Source: Poteriospumella lacustris
Lineage: Eukaryota; Sar; Chrysophyceae; Chromulinales; Dinobryaceae
Assembly: GCA_008000375.1 (NCBI GenBank)
Contig: SMOI01000249.1
Span: forward strand, 9,863 to 46,733
Reading direction: 5' to 3'
DNA length: 36,871 nucleotides
Part shown: one piece after another, positions 9,983 through 19,912 of the stretch
Layout: the number at the start of each line of letters is the position of its first letter
How positions within the stretch are numbered: position 1 is the first letter of the stretch
Position numbers and translations under genes: made by a program
Notes under the pieces: model-generated
Seen by the model: only the letters and a program-made list of their open reading frames with translations
What the model was told of the DNA's origin: nothing
The model's database searches: none

Positions 9983-12196
9983 ATGCCGCATGTTACGCTC
10001 CCACTATTCGCCTTGATCATAGCATGCCTTTGCCAAGCTGCTGTGCATGGTGTTGCAATGTCAGACTCACAAATGGCGCGCTATGCCTTCGAGCATGAGT
10101 GCGGCATCTGCATTGGCACGATGGGCGCCTACTTCGCAACGAGGGCTTCCTCCCTTGCGGAGGCTTGCCAGACGAAGTACTCCGAGGCTCTGTGTCTCTC
10201 ATCCAGCTTCCCTGCGACCTTCTCGGCGACATTGAGAAGCTCACCCTCTGAGGAGGACCTGCGAGGCTACTGCGAAAGCATCGACCGGTGCACCGCGAAC
10301 ACTCGTCGCGCGTTGGCCTCCGCGGCGGAGCAGACAAGCGGCCTCGATGTTCGAGTTGTCCGAGGCTTGGGCAGTCGTGGATACGGCAGCGTGCGACTGT
10401 CGCTGATCACGGCGAGTGCTCCCTCCGCGGCGCTGGACCACATCACCATCGCCGCCTCGTCCGCCGCCAACTTCTCCCAGCCGCTGGTCAAGCCGTTCAC
10501 CTACTCGGAGCCCTTCCAGCACCGGTGGACGGACAAGCACCTCTCCACCGTGGTGTTCTCCATGCTGCCCGGCGACGAGGCCCAGGACGCCGACGCGTAC
10601 CGGCCGTCGCAGGGCGCGGCGGTTCGCTCGGCCTTCAGCGAGCCGCTCACGGCCACGGTGCAGGTGGGCGACGACACGTTGCAGTTGCGCCTCCCGGCGC
10701 AGGGCGCCGGCGTTCGCGGCATCATCTTCGCGGACCCGTGCATCAGCTCGGACTTCCTGTACTGCCTGTACGAGGTGGACTTCGACATCCACCGCAAGCT
10801 GTCCACCTTCCTCAACGTCGCCTTCGCCCACCCGAAGCGCGACGTGGACTTCTGGCAGATCCTCGGCGACAACTTCTACGACCTGGACGGCTCCGTGTCT
10901 CCGCGCTGGTTCAGCTCGCTCAACGCGGAGGTCAAGGCCGCCTTCTTCACCACCGTCCCCGGCAACCACGACATCTGGATCGACGCCGACCCGCGCTACT
11001 TCCGCAAGGACGACCAGCTGGGCCACGGCTTCATGCAGTACTACGGCCAGGACACCATCGCCGCCACGCACCACAACGCCTCGCAGGGCGCCGACGTGCC
11101 GTTCGACTTCTCCGTGGTGCCCGACGGGGTCGACGCGCACGCGCTGCCGCCCGCCGCCAACTTCTTCACGTACCACCAGCTGGGCAACTTGGCCTTCTTC
11201 GGCTACTCGGGTGCGCACTCCTTCGAGGACAACGCGGAGTCCTTCAGCGAGGCCTGTCTCTGGGCGCTGGAGCACGAGGACACCATCGACGCGATTCTGC
11301 TGCTGGGCCACTGGCACGCGGGCGGCAACGGCGCCTCGTTCGCGGCCGCGACGCCGCACACGTACAACGCGATGATGACGCTGCCGCACTGCCAGCCGCT
11401 GATGCACAAGGTGCGCTACTTCATGGGCCACCGCCACTGCAACATGATGACGCAGCGCCACGTGGGCTTCATGGTCGGCGCGCAGGGCATGTCCGACGCC
11501 AGCTCCTGCTACATCGTCTCGTACCTCGAGGGCGCCGAGGAGACCTTCCTCTCGAGTCTGTGGCGCCTGGGCTACGGCGCCGCCTGGCCCTTCTACAACT
11601 GGCTCTTCGGCCCGTCCGACACGCACTCCAGCGAGAACAACTACAACTACGAGACCGAGCGGCGCGAGGCGGAGCGCGACCAGAGCCTGCACGGCGGCGT
11701 GCGCATCCGCACGTTCTCCGACCTGCTGCCCATCGCCTCGTGGTCCTGGTCGCTCTTCCCGTCGCCGTCCGCTGCTGCGTCGTCGCCTGCGAAGGCGAAC
11801 GGTCGCTTGCGCGGCGCCGCTGTGGCTGAGTCCGCCCCCGCCGCCGCTACTGTGTCTACTGCCGCCCCCGTCACCACTGCCACCACCGCTGCCCCCGTCG
11901 CTACTGCCACCACCGCTGCCCCCGCCGCCGACGTCGCCAGCGGCTCGCTGCTGTCTCCGTTCGGCGCGCAGGTCGAGTGGTATACGCAGATGTGGCGCCA
12001 CCGCCACCTGAAGGGCGGCGCCTTCGGCGTCCCCGTGGTCGACTCGACGCAGGACGGCCGCTTCGTCGTGTACTACTTCTCCTTCGCGCAGGAGGGCATG
12101 TACGACCGCTTCGACGAGGTCATCGCCTGCGTCAAGGAGCGCGGCGTCTCCGGCTGCTACCACCTGGCGGAGGTCTGGTCCGACGCCGAGCTCTGA
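9983..12196 (+). CDS. Secreted calcineurin-type metallophosphoesterase
   Basis: A single exon of 737 residues. Residues 1-25 form a signal peptide, so the protein enters the secretory path. Residues 36-105 are Cys-rich (HECGICIG, CQTKYSEALC, YCESIDRC) and might form a saposin-like or otherwise disulfide-bonded module. The metallophosphoesterase motifs follow in order: a possible DxH at Asp268-His270, GDNFYD at 295-300, GNHD at 327-330 and GHWH at 442-445, with a further GHRH downstream. These ligands bind two metal ions in the calcineurin/purple acid phosphatase superfamily. An Ala/Thr/Pro/Val-rich linker at about 622-655 precedes a C-terminal segment ending SDAEL. Substrate unknown. Third codon positions are almost all G or C. 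The ATG at 9983 starts the signal peptide; an earlier in-frame ATG at 9911 would bury it. Confidence 0.82.
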   Translation: MPHVTLPLFALIIACLCQAAVHGVAMSDSQMARYAFEHECGICIGTMGAYFATRASSLAEACQTKYSEALCLSSSFPATFSATLRSSPSEEDLRGYCESIDRCTANTRRALASAAEQTSGLDVRVVRGLGSRGYGSVRLSLITASAPSAALDHITIAASSAANFSQPLVKPFTYSEPFQHRWTDKHLSTVVFSMLPGDEAQDADAYRPSQGAAVRSAFSEPLTATVQVGDDTLQLRLPAQGAGVRGIIFADPCISSDFLYCLYEVDFDIHRKLSTFLNVAFAHPKRDVDFWQILGDNFYDLDGSVSPRWFSSLNAEVKAAFFTTVPGNHDIWIDADPRYFRKDDQLGHGFMQYYGQDTIAATHHNASQGADVPFDFSVVPDGVDAHALPPAANFFTYHQLGNLAFFGYSGAHSFEDNAESFSEACLWALEHEDTIDAILLLGHWHAGGNGASFAAATPHTYNAMMTLPHCQPLMHKVRYFMGHRHCNMMTQRHVGFMVGAQGMSDASSCYIVSYLEGAEETFLSSLWRLGYGAAWPFYNWLFGPSDTHSSENNYNYETERREAERDQSLHGGVRIRTFSDLLPIASWSWSLFPSPSAAASSPAKANGRLRGAAVAESAPAAATVSTAAPVTTATTAAPVATATTAAPAADVASGSLLSPFGAQVEWYTQMWRHRHLKGGAFGVPVVDSTQDGRFVVYYFSFAQEGMYDRFDEVIACVKERGVSGCYHLAEVWSDAEL

Positions 12197-12204
12197 GCCC
12201 CTTC

Positions 12205-12348
12205 CCCCCCCCCCCTCCCCTTTCTCAGCCCCTGCCCCTTGACTCTGTCCTTGCCCCTGTCGCAGCCCCTGCTCCTGCCCCTGTCTCAGCCCCTGCTCCT
12301 GCCCCTCCGCCCCTGTCTCTGCCCCTGCCCCTGCCCCTGCCCATAGAC
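12205..12348. repeat. Polypyrimidine CCCCTG/CCCCTGTC-type tandem repeat
   Basis: A C/T-dominated strand begins with a 13-14 base C run and continues with units such as GCCCCTGCTCCT, GCCCCTGTCTCA and CCCCTGCCCCTG. It lies in the probable 3' untranslated region of the phosphoesterase gene. The opposite strand is G-rich and could form quadruplexes. Confidence 0.8.
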
Positions 12349-13262
12349 TTTGCCCCTCTTCTCTCTGTCCGAGTCGCCCAGTGTCCGCCCCGACGTCGCC
12401 GTAGGCTGCACGACGCCGGTCGCCTGTCGCTGCGCTGTTCCTTGTTCCGCTTCGTTCGGTTCGTTGTTTTATGGTCCTTACCCCCCTCGTATCGCTCTCG
12501 TTAGTCCCCCTTGGCCCTCGGGGAGGCCCCGCGCTGCCCGCAGCAGCGGCCGCCTTCCTCTCTCATTGTTTTCGCTGCGTCCGCCGCATGCGGCGCGATC
12601 AGCTCTGTGATCGCGCAGCGTAGTGGCCGCCGCCGCGTCGTGTACATAGATCGTCAGTTGTTGTTAGACTAGCGTATGTGTCTCTGTCTCGTCGTTTATC
12701 GACGCTTTGTTCTCCGGTCGCCGGGCGTCGAAAGGACCGGGGGCACGCCGCGCGTTGGGCGGCGTGTCCCCGGCAGCAGCCGAGGCTCACCCGCGATGAG
12801 CTGCTCGGTCTGTGTGCTTTGTCCCCTCGGTCGCCCGCCGCCGGTCGCTCGTTTCTCCACTACCGCCCCCGCTCGTCGTCGGCACGTCCGCGACGACGCG
12901 TGCTCTGTTATCGTTGCCAGTTTAGTTGTATCTGCCGCCGCTTTGTTTGCCTTTCGTTTCGCCGCTCTGCGCAGGGCCGCCGGCCGGCCCTCGCGCCTTT
13001 CACCCTCAATCCCTCGAGGCCCTCTCACCGTCTAAAATAGTTCGCGTCCCTCGCGCTGTACATAAACTGTAAATAGCTTGCCCCACCTGTTGCCCTCGTT
13101 AACTGTCTCACCATCCACCGCTCGCCTTCTTTGCCTTCTTCGCCTCTGACGCCGCTCCGTGTTTAGACGGGCTGCGCTGTTCCAGTTGACGCCGTGACGA
13201 TGTAGAAGACGCCGTTGATGCAGACGCCGTGGGTCTTTCTGGAATTCTCCTGAAGAAGACGG

Positions 13263-13382
13263 GGGAATAGATACGCACTGAGCAAGCACAGGAGTCGGCA
13301 GCTTGACCACGTCTCATAAGGAATAGACGGGGAATAGTTGCGCACTGAGCAAGCACAGGAGTCGGCTGCTTGACCACGTCTC
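13263..13382. repeat. Two-copy direct repeat, 67-bp period
   Basis: Copy 1 (13263-13315) and copy 2 (13330-13382) both read GGGAATAG, a variable pair of bases, CGCACTGAGCAAGCACAGGA and then GTCGGC[A/T]GCTTGACCACGTCTC, with about three differences. Non-coding, function unknown. Confidence 0.85.
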
Positions 13383-13883
13383 GTCTTTGTGACAAAGCCT
13401 CCTCGTTCGCTGGCATACGACCCGTTTCGATATCTTCCGATAGATCGACGAGTCCACCGCGTCTACCATGGCACGCATCTGCTACAAAGGCAGACAAGCG
13501 ACGTAAGCGACGTTGGCGACGTCGGTGAAGCGCGAACGGTGGCGGCGGGAGACCGTTGGGGGACGACCTGTCACCTGCACATATTTATTTGCGGACAAGA
13601 TTTAATATAGCATTTCTGAGGTCGATATATGTACTGGTAGAGATCGCAACCGTCGTCGTCGTTTTCAATTTCCGCTGCCCCTCGCGATCGCCCCGATCGC
13701 TGCCCACCGCATCGATTGTCGCCCTCGGAGGCGTCGATCTCGATGCGACTTGTCGCCATCTGTCGAGCTAGAATATTCCCAGACTCGACGAAGCACGCTC
13801 TGTCGGTGCTTTCCCCGTGTAACTCGCCGCGTTCTGTTGTTTGCCGCCAGTGCTGCCGCCCGACGAGGAAGAGGAGAGCCACG

Positions 13884-16078
13884 ATGGACGACAGCGCCTC
13901 CAAAGCATCCTCCTTAGCGACGAGTAGGGTCGGCGGAAAGTCTGTGACTGGCCACGCGCTGAACGTCAAAGGCAACGCGGAGCTGCGCGACACGCAGGCG
14001 CTGAACGAGAAGCTGCGCAAGGAGATGGAGCGCAAGGAGAGCAAGCTGCAGTCGCTCTCGAAGGAGCTGCAGGCGACGCGCGCGTCTCAGCACGAGCACC
14101 AGAAGGAAGTACGGCTGCTGTCGGGCTCGATGGAGCTGCTGCAGTCGGAGAAGCTGCAGCTGTCGCAGGAGAACGCGAAGCTGAAGAAGCAGCTCGACGA
14201 CCTGCGCAAGAAACACGTCCACCTGTCGGACGCCGCGAAGCTGGCGGCCCAGCTGGAGGCGCTGCAGCAGGAGAGCGCGCAGCTCGCCCAGCAGCTGTCC
14301 GAGGCGCGCGGCGACGTGGCGCTGCGCGACCAGCGCGTGCAGACGCTGCAGTACGAGGTCGACGTCGCCCACCGCGCGCTGCAGGTGCAGAACAAATACG
14401 AAAACAACGTCCACGCGAGCTCGGCGTCGCTGCCGTCGTCGCTGGGGGCCAACCGCGAGCTGCTGCGGTCGCTGTACTTCGACCTGGGCAAGGCGGCGGC
14501 CGACAACCACGCGCTGTCGCTGGCGCTCGCCACCGCCGAACAGGCGCAGCAGGCGCTCGCCGCCAGTCTGCAGACCGCGCGCGTCGACAACGAAGCGCAC
14601 ACGGCGCGCCTCGAGGAGCTGGAGGTGGTCGTGGGCGCGAAGGAGAACTCGCTGCGCGACCAGAACCTGCTGCTGTCGTGTCTGCAGGAGCAGGTCGCCG
14701 ACCTCGCGGCGCAGCTCGACGTCCGAGGCCGCGCGATGGCGGTCGTGCAGCGCGAGCGCGACGACCTCCAAGAGCGCTACGTGGTGCTGGACCGCGAGCA
14801 CACGCGGCTGGAGGCGACGCGCCGCCAGCTCGACGAGGAGAAGGCGGCCGCCGTCGCGCAGCTGGCGCAGTCGCGCGCGCAGCTGGCGGCGCTCGTCGAG
14901 AAGTGGGAGCAGGAGCGCGACGTGGTGCTGGAGGAGGTGTCGCGGCTGCGCGCCGTCGAACAGAGCTTCCGCGACCTGCAGCGCGACCAGGAGGAGCGGC
15001 GGGAGGCCTCCGCGGCGCTGGAGGAGCGGCTGGCCGACCTGCAGCGCCAGCACTCGGAGCAGCGCGCGACGTCGCACCTGCACGCGCACCAGCAGCAGGC
15101 CCTGGCCGAGCTCGTGTCGAGCCGCGACCAGCAGCTCGCCGACGAGAGGGCGCGCGTCGTCGCGTTGCTGGCGGAGCGCGACACGCTGGCGGCGGCGCTG
15201 ACGAAGTCGATGTCGCTCGTGCGGCAGCTGCAGCAGCGCTGCGAGGAGGAGCGCGGCGCCAGAGACGCGCTCGCGCGGCAGCTGGACGAGGCCGTGCGCC
15301 TCAAAGAGGAGATGTCCGAGGCGGTCGTCAAGGCGCTGCACGAGGAGCGGCAGCGCACGCACAGCCTCGCGACGGCGCTCGACGCGCTGCGCAGCTTCAG
15401 CCACACGACGTCGGTGACCGTCTCGTCGCCGCCGCCCGCCGCGCGCCCGCCGGCGGCCTCGTCGCAGGACTTCCAGTGGCTGCGGCAGGACGCGGCCATC
15501 GACCAGCACGTGCGCTCGGTCTACGCGCATCAGCCGCCGCCGACGGCGTCTCACTTCGGCGCCGCGCCGCCGGCGGCGCTGCTCGCCGCTTCCTCGTCGC
15601 TCGCGCCGCCATCGGCGACAGCGCTGCTGGCGCCACAGCCGCAGCAGCCGCCGCAGCTGCAGACCACGTCCGCCGTGTTCCGCGAGTCGCTGCTGCACGA
15701 CCTCCACCGGTAAGTCCGCCGCCGCCGCCCCCGCCGCCGCCGCCACCGCCGCCGCCGCCTCTGACCGCCGCCTCTGACCGCCGCAGGCTCAACGACGAGA
15801 TCCGCTCGATCCTGCCGACGCCACAGGCCGCAGCCGCAGCCGCCGCAGCCACGCAACAACCGTCCCCGTCCCCCGCGGCCTTCGCCTCGCAGATGGCGCC
15901 GCCACCGCCGCAGCGCCAGCCGCTGCAGCCGCAGGACCTGACCGACGACACGTTCGTCTCGCAGCGGTCGCTGCCCGCCGCGTCGCTGTCGTCCTCCACC
16001 CTGCCGCGCGACTGGGAAGCCCTCGCGCAGTCGCTGTACACGCCCACGCCCGGCGCGGCGCCGGCCGCGTCGCAGTGA
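13884..16078 (+). CDS. Long coiled-coil protein, unknown
   Basis: Two exons, 13884-15709 and 15787-16078, with a 77-bp intron (GTAAGT..CGCAG) made largely of CCG triplets; 705 residues. From about residue 30 to 510 the sequence is an almost continuous heptad-type coiled coil rich in Leu, Gln, Glu, Lys and Arg (for example LNEKLRKEMERKESKLQSL). It then becomes Pro/Ala-rich, with a short conserved-looking segment LNDEIRSILPTPQ across the splice, and ends in a Ser/Pro/Gln tail. Centrosomal, basal-body or cytoskeletal scaffolds have this layout, but no specific family was recognised. G/C-rich third positions match its upstream neighbour. It converges with the METTL7-like gene, 78 bp between stops. 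The ATG at 13884 follows GCCACG, a good eukaryotic context. Confidence 0.75.
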
Positions 16079-16156
16079 GCCATAGATCCGTTGTGTCGGT
16101 TTCAGTATTTACCGCCGCGTTACACCCGCCGCCCCGCCGCCCCGCCGCTCACCGTT

Positions 16157-17059
16157 TCACCGTTTCACCGCAGCGCCGACGACGTGCGGCGCGAGGAACG
16201 ACAGGCCGATGGGCACCGTCGTGTGCGTCAGCGACACGTCGAAGCCGCGCAGCGCCGCGTCCGGCGACAGCTCCTGCCACAGACGTTTGAACTGGCAGCC
16301 GTTGCCGACGAAGAACAGCGCCGGCTGCACCAGTAGCTGCGCGTAGAACGCCGCCGAGCCCTCGCTCGCCGCGACGTGCTCGTAGAACAGATACGTGCCC
16401 CCGGGCCGCAGCGCGCGGTGCACCTGCTGCAGCACCGTGCGCGTGTCGCTGACGGAGCAGAGCACGTGCGAACCGACGACGACGTCGAAGCTGCCGGCGT
16501 CCACGTCGACGTCCTCGCCGCGCAGCCAAACGGTGCGCGTCGGGAACGTCACGTTGCGCTTGCGCTTCTCTTGCTCCAGCACGTCGGCGAAGCGCTCGTT
16601 GGGCTCGACGCCGACCCACTCGGTGATGTTGTGCGCGCCGTCGGCCCAGCAGCGGAAGTTGGTGCCGGGCCCGGGGCCCAGCTCCAGCACGCGGCCGGAG
16701 ATGCCGCGGAAATGATCGCAGCGCGACACGTCCGCCGGCTTGTCCTTCGCAATCACCATCAGCGCGAACTGGAAGAAGAACCAGTCGCGGAGAACTTTGC
16801 TGCGCATCAGCGCGCCGAAGAAGACCGCCACGGCCAGCACCGCGGCGTGCATCGCGTAGCCGACGTACTGCAGGATCGTTTTCCCCACCTTGAAGGGGAC
16901 CACATAACTGAGAACACTGAAACTGATGTGGACGATGAGAAACAGTGCGATGAAAAGAGAGAGCAGTGCCGACGGGAAGCAGCAGGCGCAGGGGCTGCCG
17001 CCGCCCAGTGCCACTGGAAACACGTCGTAGAAGATGCCGTGGTCCTCGGCCGTTGTCAT
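16157..17059 (-). CDS. METTL7-like membrane-associated methyltransferase
   Basis: A single exon of 300 residues. Two hydrophobic segments near residues 20-50 and 60-85 suggest membrane anchoring. The class I S-adenosylmethionine-dependent fold then shows motif I LELGPGPGTNF, the acidic strand GVEPNERF, FDVVVGSHVLCSV and LRPGGTYLFYEH. The end carries QPALFFVGNGCQFKRLW and TTVPIGLSFLAPHVVG, the C-terminal pattern of the METTL7/thiol methyltransferase family (ER or lipid-droplet proteins in animals). The substrate here is unknown. The ATG at 17059 is preferred; the open frame extends further upstream but is Arg-rich and unlike protein. It diverges from another methyltransferase gene at 17584. 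Confidence 0.83.
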   Translation of the reverse strand: MTTAEDHGIFYDVFPVALGGGSPCACCFPSALLSLFIALFLIVHISFSVLSYVVPFKVGKTILQYVGYAMHAAVLAVAVFFGALMRSKVLRDWFFFQFALMVIAKDKPADVSRCDHFRGISGRVLELGPGPGTNFRCWADGAHNITEWVGVEPNERFADVLEQEKRKRNVTFPTRTVWLRGEDVDVDAGSFDVVVGSHVLCSVSDTRTVLQQVHRALRPGGTYLFYEHVAASEGSAAFYAQLLVQPALFFVGNGCQFKRLWQELSPDAALRGFDVSLTHTTVPIGLSFLAPHVVGAAVKR

Positions 17060-17583
17060 CCTGTCCCTCTCTGCTGCCTTGTTGCGTCTGTCTCCGTCAG
17101 AGAGGCCACAATTCGATGTGATTCGCCTTTGTCCGCCTCGTCGCTGCGACGCGGCGGCGCTGGTCACTACCATCGCCGACGGACGGCGACGACGTGCGAA
17201 CGACCGCAGAGGCCCACTGCCGACTGTCTCTCCTGTCACACGACGACGACAACATTGGCGGCGGCGGCGGCAAATGTCGCCGCTGAAAGATCTAAACGCG
17301 CGCAGAACGACCAGCTGCAGATGCCAAGGCCCACTTTCTTCGCAACACCCAACGTACCATGGAGAATCATCAGAAGGCCTCAGCAGAATACTCAACATGA
17401 ACACATGTGAATTGCACTTGAAGTACTACAAATTTGAATATTTCAAGTGTGATTAAGCCTATACAGAGCAACAATATGTACCATAGATCCTCCTGCTCGT
17501 CGACTGAGCAACGGTGGCCTCGTGAGACCTTTGGCCTCAGGGCGCCTGTGGTACTGCACTTAGATATCTGCTTCGAGGACATT
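17060..17583. promoter_or_regulatory. Divergent upstream region between two methyltransferase genes
   Basis: 524 bp without a supported gene. GAC/GGC-rich tracts occur at 17170-17195 and 17224-17275 (ACGACGACGACAACATTGG then GGC repeats), about 110-215 bp before the minus-strand start. An 8-bp inverted repeat, CACTTGAA (17415-17422) and TTCAAGTG (17442-17449), lies nearer the plus-strand gene. Regulatory function is inferred from position. Confidence 0.35.
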
Positions 17584-18321
17584 ATGAGTGAAGATCTTGT
17601 AGCCGCCCGCGAAAGCGCGGAACGAGAGACGATAAAGACGTGGGACAAGTGCGCGGCGCTGTACCAGGAGCGGTTCATGGACCTGACGCTGTACGACGAG
17701 TCGTACAGCGCCTTTCTCAGCCTTCTCGCCGCTACTTTTGCTGAACAGGAGAGTCCTGCTTTGGAGACGCAACATCTGCTCGACGTGGGCTGCGGCCCAG
17801 GCGTCATCGCGAAGTACGTGCTCGCCAACGCCGCCTCCCACGGCCTGCGCCGGATACACCTCACCGGCACCGATGCGGCGCCCAGCATGATCGAACTGGC
17901 CCAGCAGCAATTTCCTGAAGCAACGTGGCTGACGATCAACGCGCGCGATTTGCGGTCGTCGTTCGCGCCCGGCCACTTCGCCGGCGTCGTCGTCGGCTTC
18001 TGCGTCCCGTACATCGACGACGCGGGCGTGGACCGCCTCTTCGCCGACCTCCGACAGCTGCTGAAGACCCACGGGCTGCTCTACGTCAGCTTCGTCGTCG
18101 GCGATCGCGCGCAGTCGGGCTTCAAGAGCAACAAGAAGGGCGACCGGGCGCTGTTCTTCTACCGCGACGCCGACGACGTCTCGCGGCGGCTGCGCGACAG
18201 CGGCTTCGCGGTGGAGAGAACGGTCAACGTGCACTACCCACAGCAGGACGAGGTGCATTGCGCCATTATCGCGCGCAAAAGCGGCGCGGAAGCCGCCGGT
18301 GGCGACGGTGTAAGCGACTAA
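17584..18321 (+). CDS. Class I SAM-dependent methyltransferase, unknown substrate
   Basis: A single exon of 245 residues. Motif I is LLDVGCGPGVIAKYVL near residue 61; the acidic loop GTDAAPSMIELAQQQF follows; then the strand GVVVGFCVPYID and the post-motif LLKTHGLLYVSFVVGD. This is the UbiE/methyltransferase-11 type of Rossmann fold, common in small-molecule methylation. No leader peptide is seen, so it is probably cytosolic. The ATG at 17584 begins the protein-like sequence (MSEDLVAARESAERE). It converges with VIPP1, 53 bp between stops. Confidence 0.8.
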   Translation: MSEDLVAARESAERETIKTWDKCAALYQERFMDLTLYDESYSAFLSLLAATFAEQESPALETQHLLDVGCGPGVIAKYVLANAASHGLRRIHLTGTDAAPSMIELAQQQFPEATWLTINARDLRSSFAPGHFAGVVVGFCVPYIDDAGVDRLFADLRQLLKTHGLLYVSFVVGDRAQSGFKSNKKGDRALFFYRDADDVSRRLRDSGFAVERTVNVHYPQQDEVHCAIIARKSGAEAAGGDGVSD

Positions 18322-18374
18322 CTCGCGGGGGGTGGGGGCGTAGTTACAGTTTGTACAGGGGCGGCGCGCGCAGC

Positions 18375-19349
18375 TCAGAGAGACCGCAGCTTGCGCTTCA
18401 GCTGCTCGTACTCGGCGTCGAGGTCGGTGGGCAGAGCGAAGGGCGCCGCCTGCGCGGGCGTCGCGAGCTCGCGGCGCATCTGCTGCAGCTCGGCGTCCAG
18501 CGCGTCGTCTGCGTCGAGCGCCTTGAAGCGCTCCTCGAGGGACACGTCCGTGACGCCCGCCAGCTCCCCGGCGACGTCCGCCTGCGTCTCGAGGCTGTCG
18601 ACCTTGTCTTTCATGCGCGTGAAGGCCTCGACGGACGACGACGTCGTCGTCAGCGCGCTCAGCATGTCGTTGACCTGCAGCGCGGTCTTCGCTGTGCGGG
18701 CGCGCGCGATGAGCGCCTCCTTCTGCCGCTTCGCCTCGGCGATTTTGGCCTCCAGCGCGCCCATCGAGGTGAACAGCTTCGCGCTGGCCTGGCCCTGCAC
18801 CGCGATCTGCTGCTCCAGGCTGGCCACCAGGCCCCGCTGCGCGTTACGCGAGCTTAGCGCCTCGCGCGCGAGCGCCTCGTCGCCCTTTTGCATGGCTATC
18901 TGCGCTCTGCGCTGCCAGGAGTCGGCTTCACTGACGGCCGCGTCGCGCTGGCGCTCGAATCGCTTCAGCGTCGCGGTGACCTCGGCGAACGACTGACGCA
19001 CACGCGTAAGATCCGTTTGCATGTCCGCCACCGCCTGCTCAATGATCTTTTCGGGATCCTCCAGACGCTTGAGAAGGCTGTTGATGTTCGCCGCGACCAC
19101 CCGCATGAATCGACCGATGAAAAACAGTCGCGTCGAGGGGGCGGGCGTCAGGCGCCGCGCCGCTGTCGGCGGCGGTTGGAAAAAGCGTCGAGACTGCGGA
19201 CGACCGGGCATCGGTCGGCTTCTAAACGATAGTGTCGGAAGCGTCTGCAACGCGGCTCTGCTCGGCAGTGGAGAGCGATAGGACTGCACCGTCGAAGCGA
19301 GCGCCAGGACCAGCGCCAACAGAACGTCGCGAATCAGCCTCAGTCGCAT
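18375..19349 (-). CDS. VIPP1: Plastid VIPP1/IM30 (PspA family)
   Basis: A single exon of 324 residues. Residues 1-22 are hydrophobic (LLALVLALASTV), followed by SYRSPLPS and an Arg/Pro/Ser-rich stretch to about residue 78, a bipartite plastid presequence with Tyr where Phe is usual. The mature part begins IGRFMRVVAANINSLLKRLEDPEKIIEQAV, a recognisable PspA/IM30 start, and continues as long Ala/Gln/Glu/Arg coiled coil to about residue 250 (including RRAQIAMQKGDEALAREAL). It ends with an acidic linker and DAEYEQLKRKLRSL. VIPP1 forms ESCRT-III-like assemblies needed for thylakoid formation and membrane repair. The plastid Alb3/YidC gene lies in the same window. Confidence 0.9.
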   Translation of the reverse strand: MRLRLIRDVLLALVLALASTVQSYRSPLPSRAALQTLPTLSFRSRPMPGRPQSRRFFQPPPTAARRLTPAPSTRLFFIGRFMRVVAANINSLLKRLEDPEKIIEQAVADMQTDLTRVRQSFAEVTATLKRFERQRDAAVSEADSWQRRAQIAMQKGDEALAREALSSRNAQRGLVASLEQQIAVQGQASAKLFTSMGALEAKIAEAKRQKEALIARARTAKTALQVNDMLSALTTTSSSVEAFTRMKDKVDSLETQADVAGELAGVTDVSLEERFKALDADDALDAELQQMRRELATPAQAAPFALPTDLDAEYEQLKRKLRSL

Positions 19350-19912
19350 GACACCTCTGCTCTCCCGCCGTGGTTCCGTTGATCGATGTGCTGTAGGCCC
19401 CATTCGGTGTGTCTGGTGGATGACGGCGCCGACGATCGCCGACGATCGCCGACGATCGCCTCGACGCCGCGTTCGACCCGTCGCGGTCGGGCGTCGTCGT
19501 CATCGCGGCACAGAGGCGGTCGGACGGACGCCGTGCGGGGCGACGCGGTCGCAGAGCCCCGCTCGCGACTGCGGCGCCCGTTGCGAAATCGTCGCCGTCG
19601 CCGTCGCGGTGGGCGGCCGAGTCGATTCCCGCGACGGGCAACTGTCACGACGCTCGCCTCGCCCTGGGGCCCTGCGCCTGTCCAAACGAGGCATTGGATC
19701 CTCACAGGTGATTCAGCTGCAGCGCTACATAGCTATCTGCCGCTGCCTGCGATCTGACTCGTTGTGCGATTGACTCTCGCGCGCTGCACAGCTCTCGACC
19801 CGGTCGGTGGCCACTTTCATTGAATGACCCTTTCGCCGCGGCTGGACAGACCTATCGACCGTTTCCAAAAAGCGAGCTCTTGCCGCCACCATTAACCTAC
19901 ACACGAAATTCC
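19350..19912. promoter_or_regulatory. Divergent upstream region of VIPP1 and the EF-hand gene
   Basis: 563 bp without a supported gene. A short tandem repeat at 19431-19460 (three units of GACGATCGCC) and neighbouring CGTCGTCATCGCGG at 19491-19507 are GAC/GTC-rich and lie 80-160 bp upstream of the VIPP1 start. Confidence 0.35.

Larger units (their letters stand above)
12197..13883. other. Long intergenic region, 1.7 kb
   Basis: No supported gene. After the phosphoesterase stop comes the polypyrimidine repeat (12205-12348), then two TGTACAT sites (about 12641 and 13058, the second followed by AAACTGTAAATAG) that look like 3'-end elements. A 67-bp direct duplication lies at 13263-13382. A GTC tract at 13650-13664 sits about 225 bp before the coiled-coil gene. 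Translations of the open frames are Arg/Ser-rich without structure. Confidence 0.5.

Noticed and set aside
10241-12163. 640-codon antisense open frame inside the phosphoesterase gene
   Set aside because: It is a shadow frame caused by G/C-only third positions; the plus strand has the signal peptide and metallophosphoesterase motifs.
13914-15746. 610-codon antisense open frame inside the coiled-coil gene
   Set aside because: Arg/Leu/Gln-rich shadow of the heptad repeats; the plus-strand frame has a start, a splice and an end.
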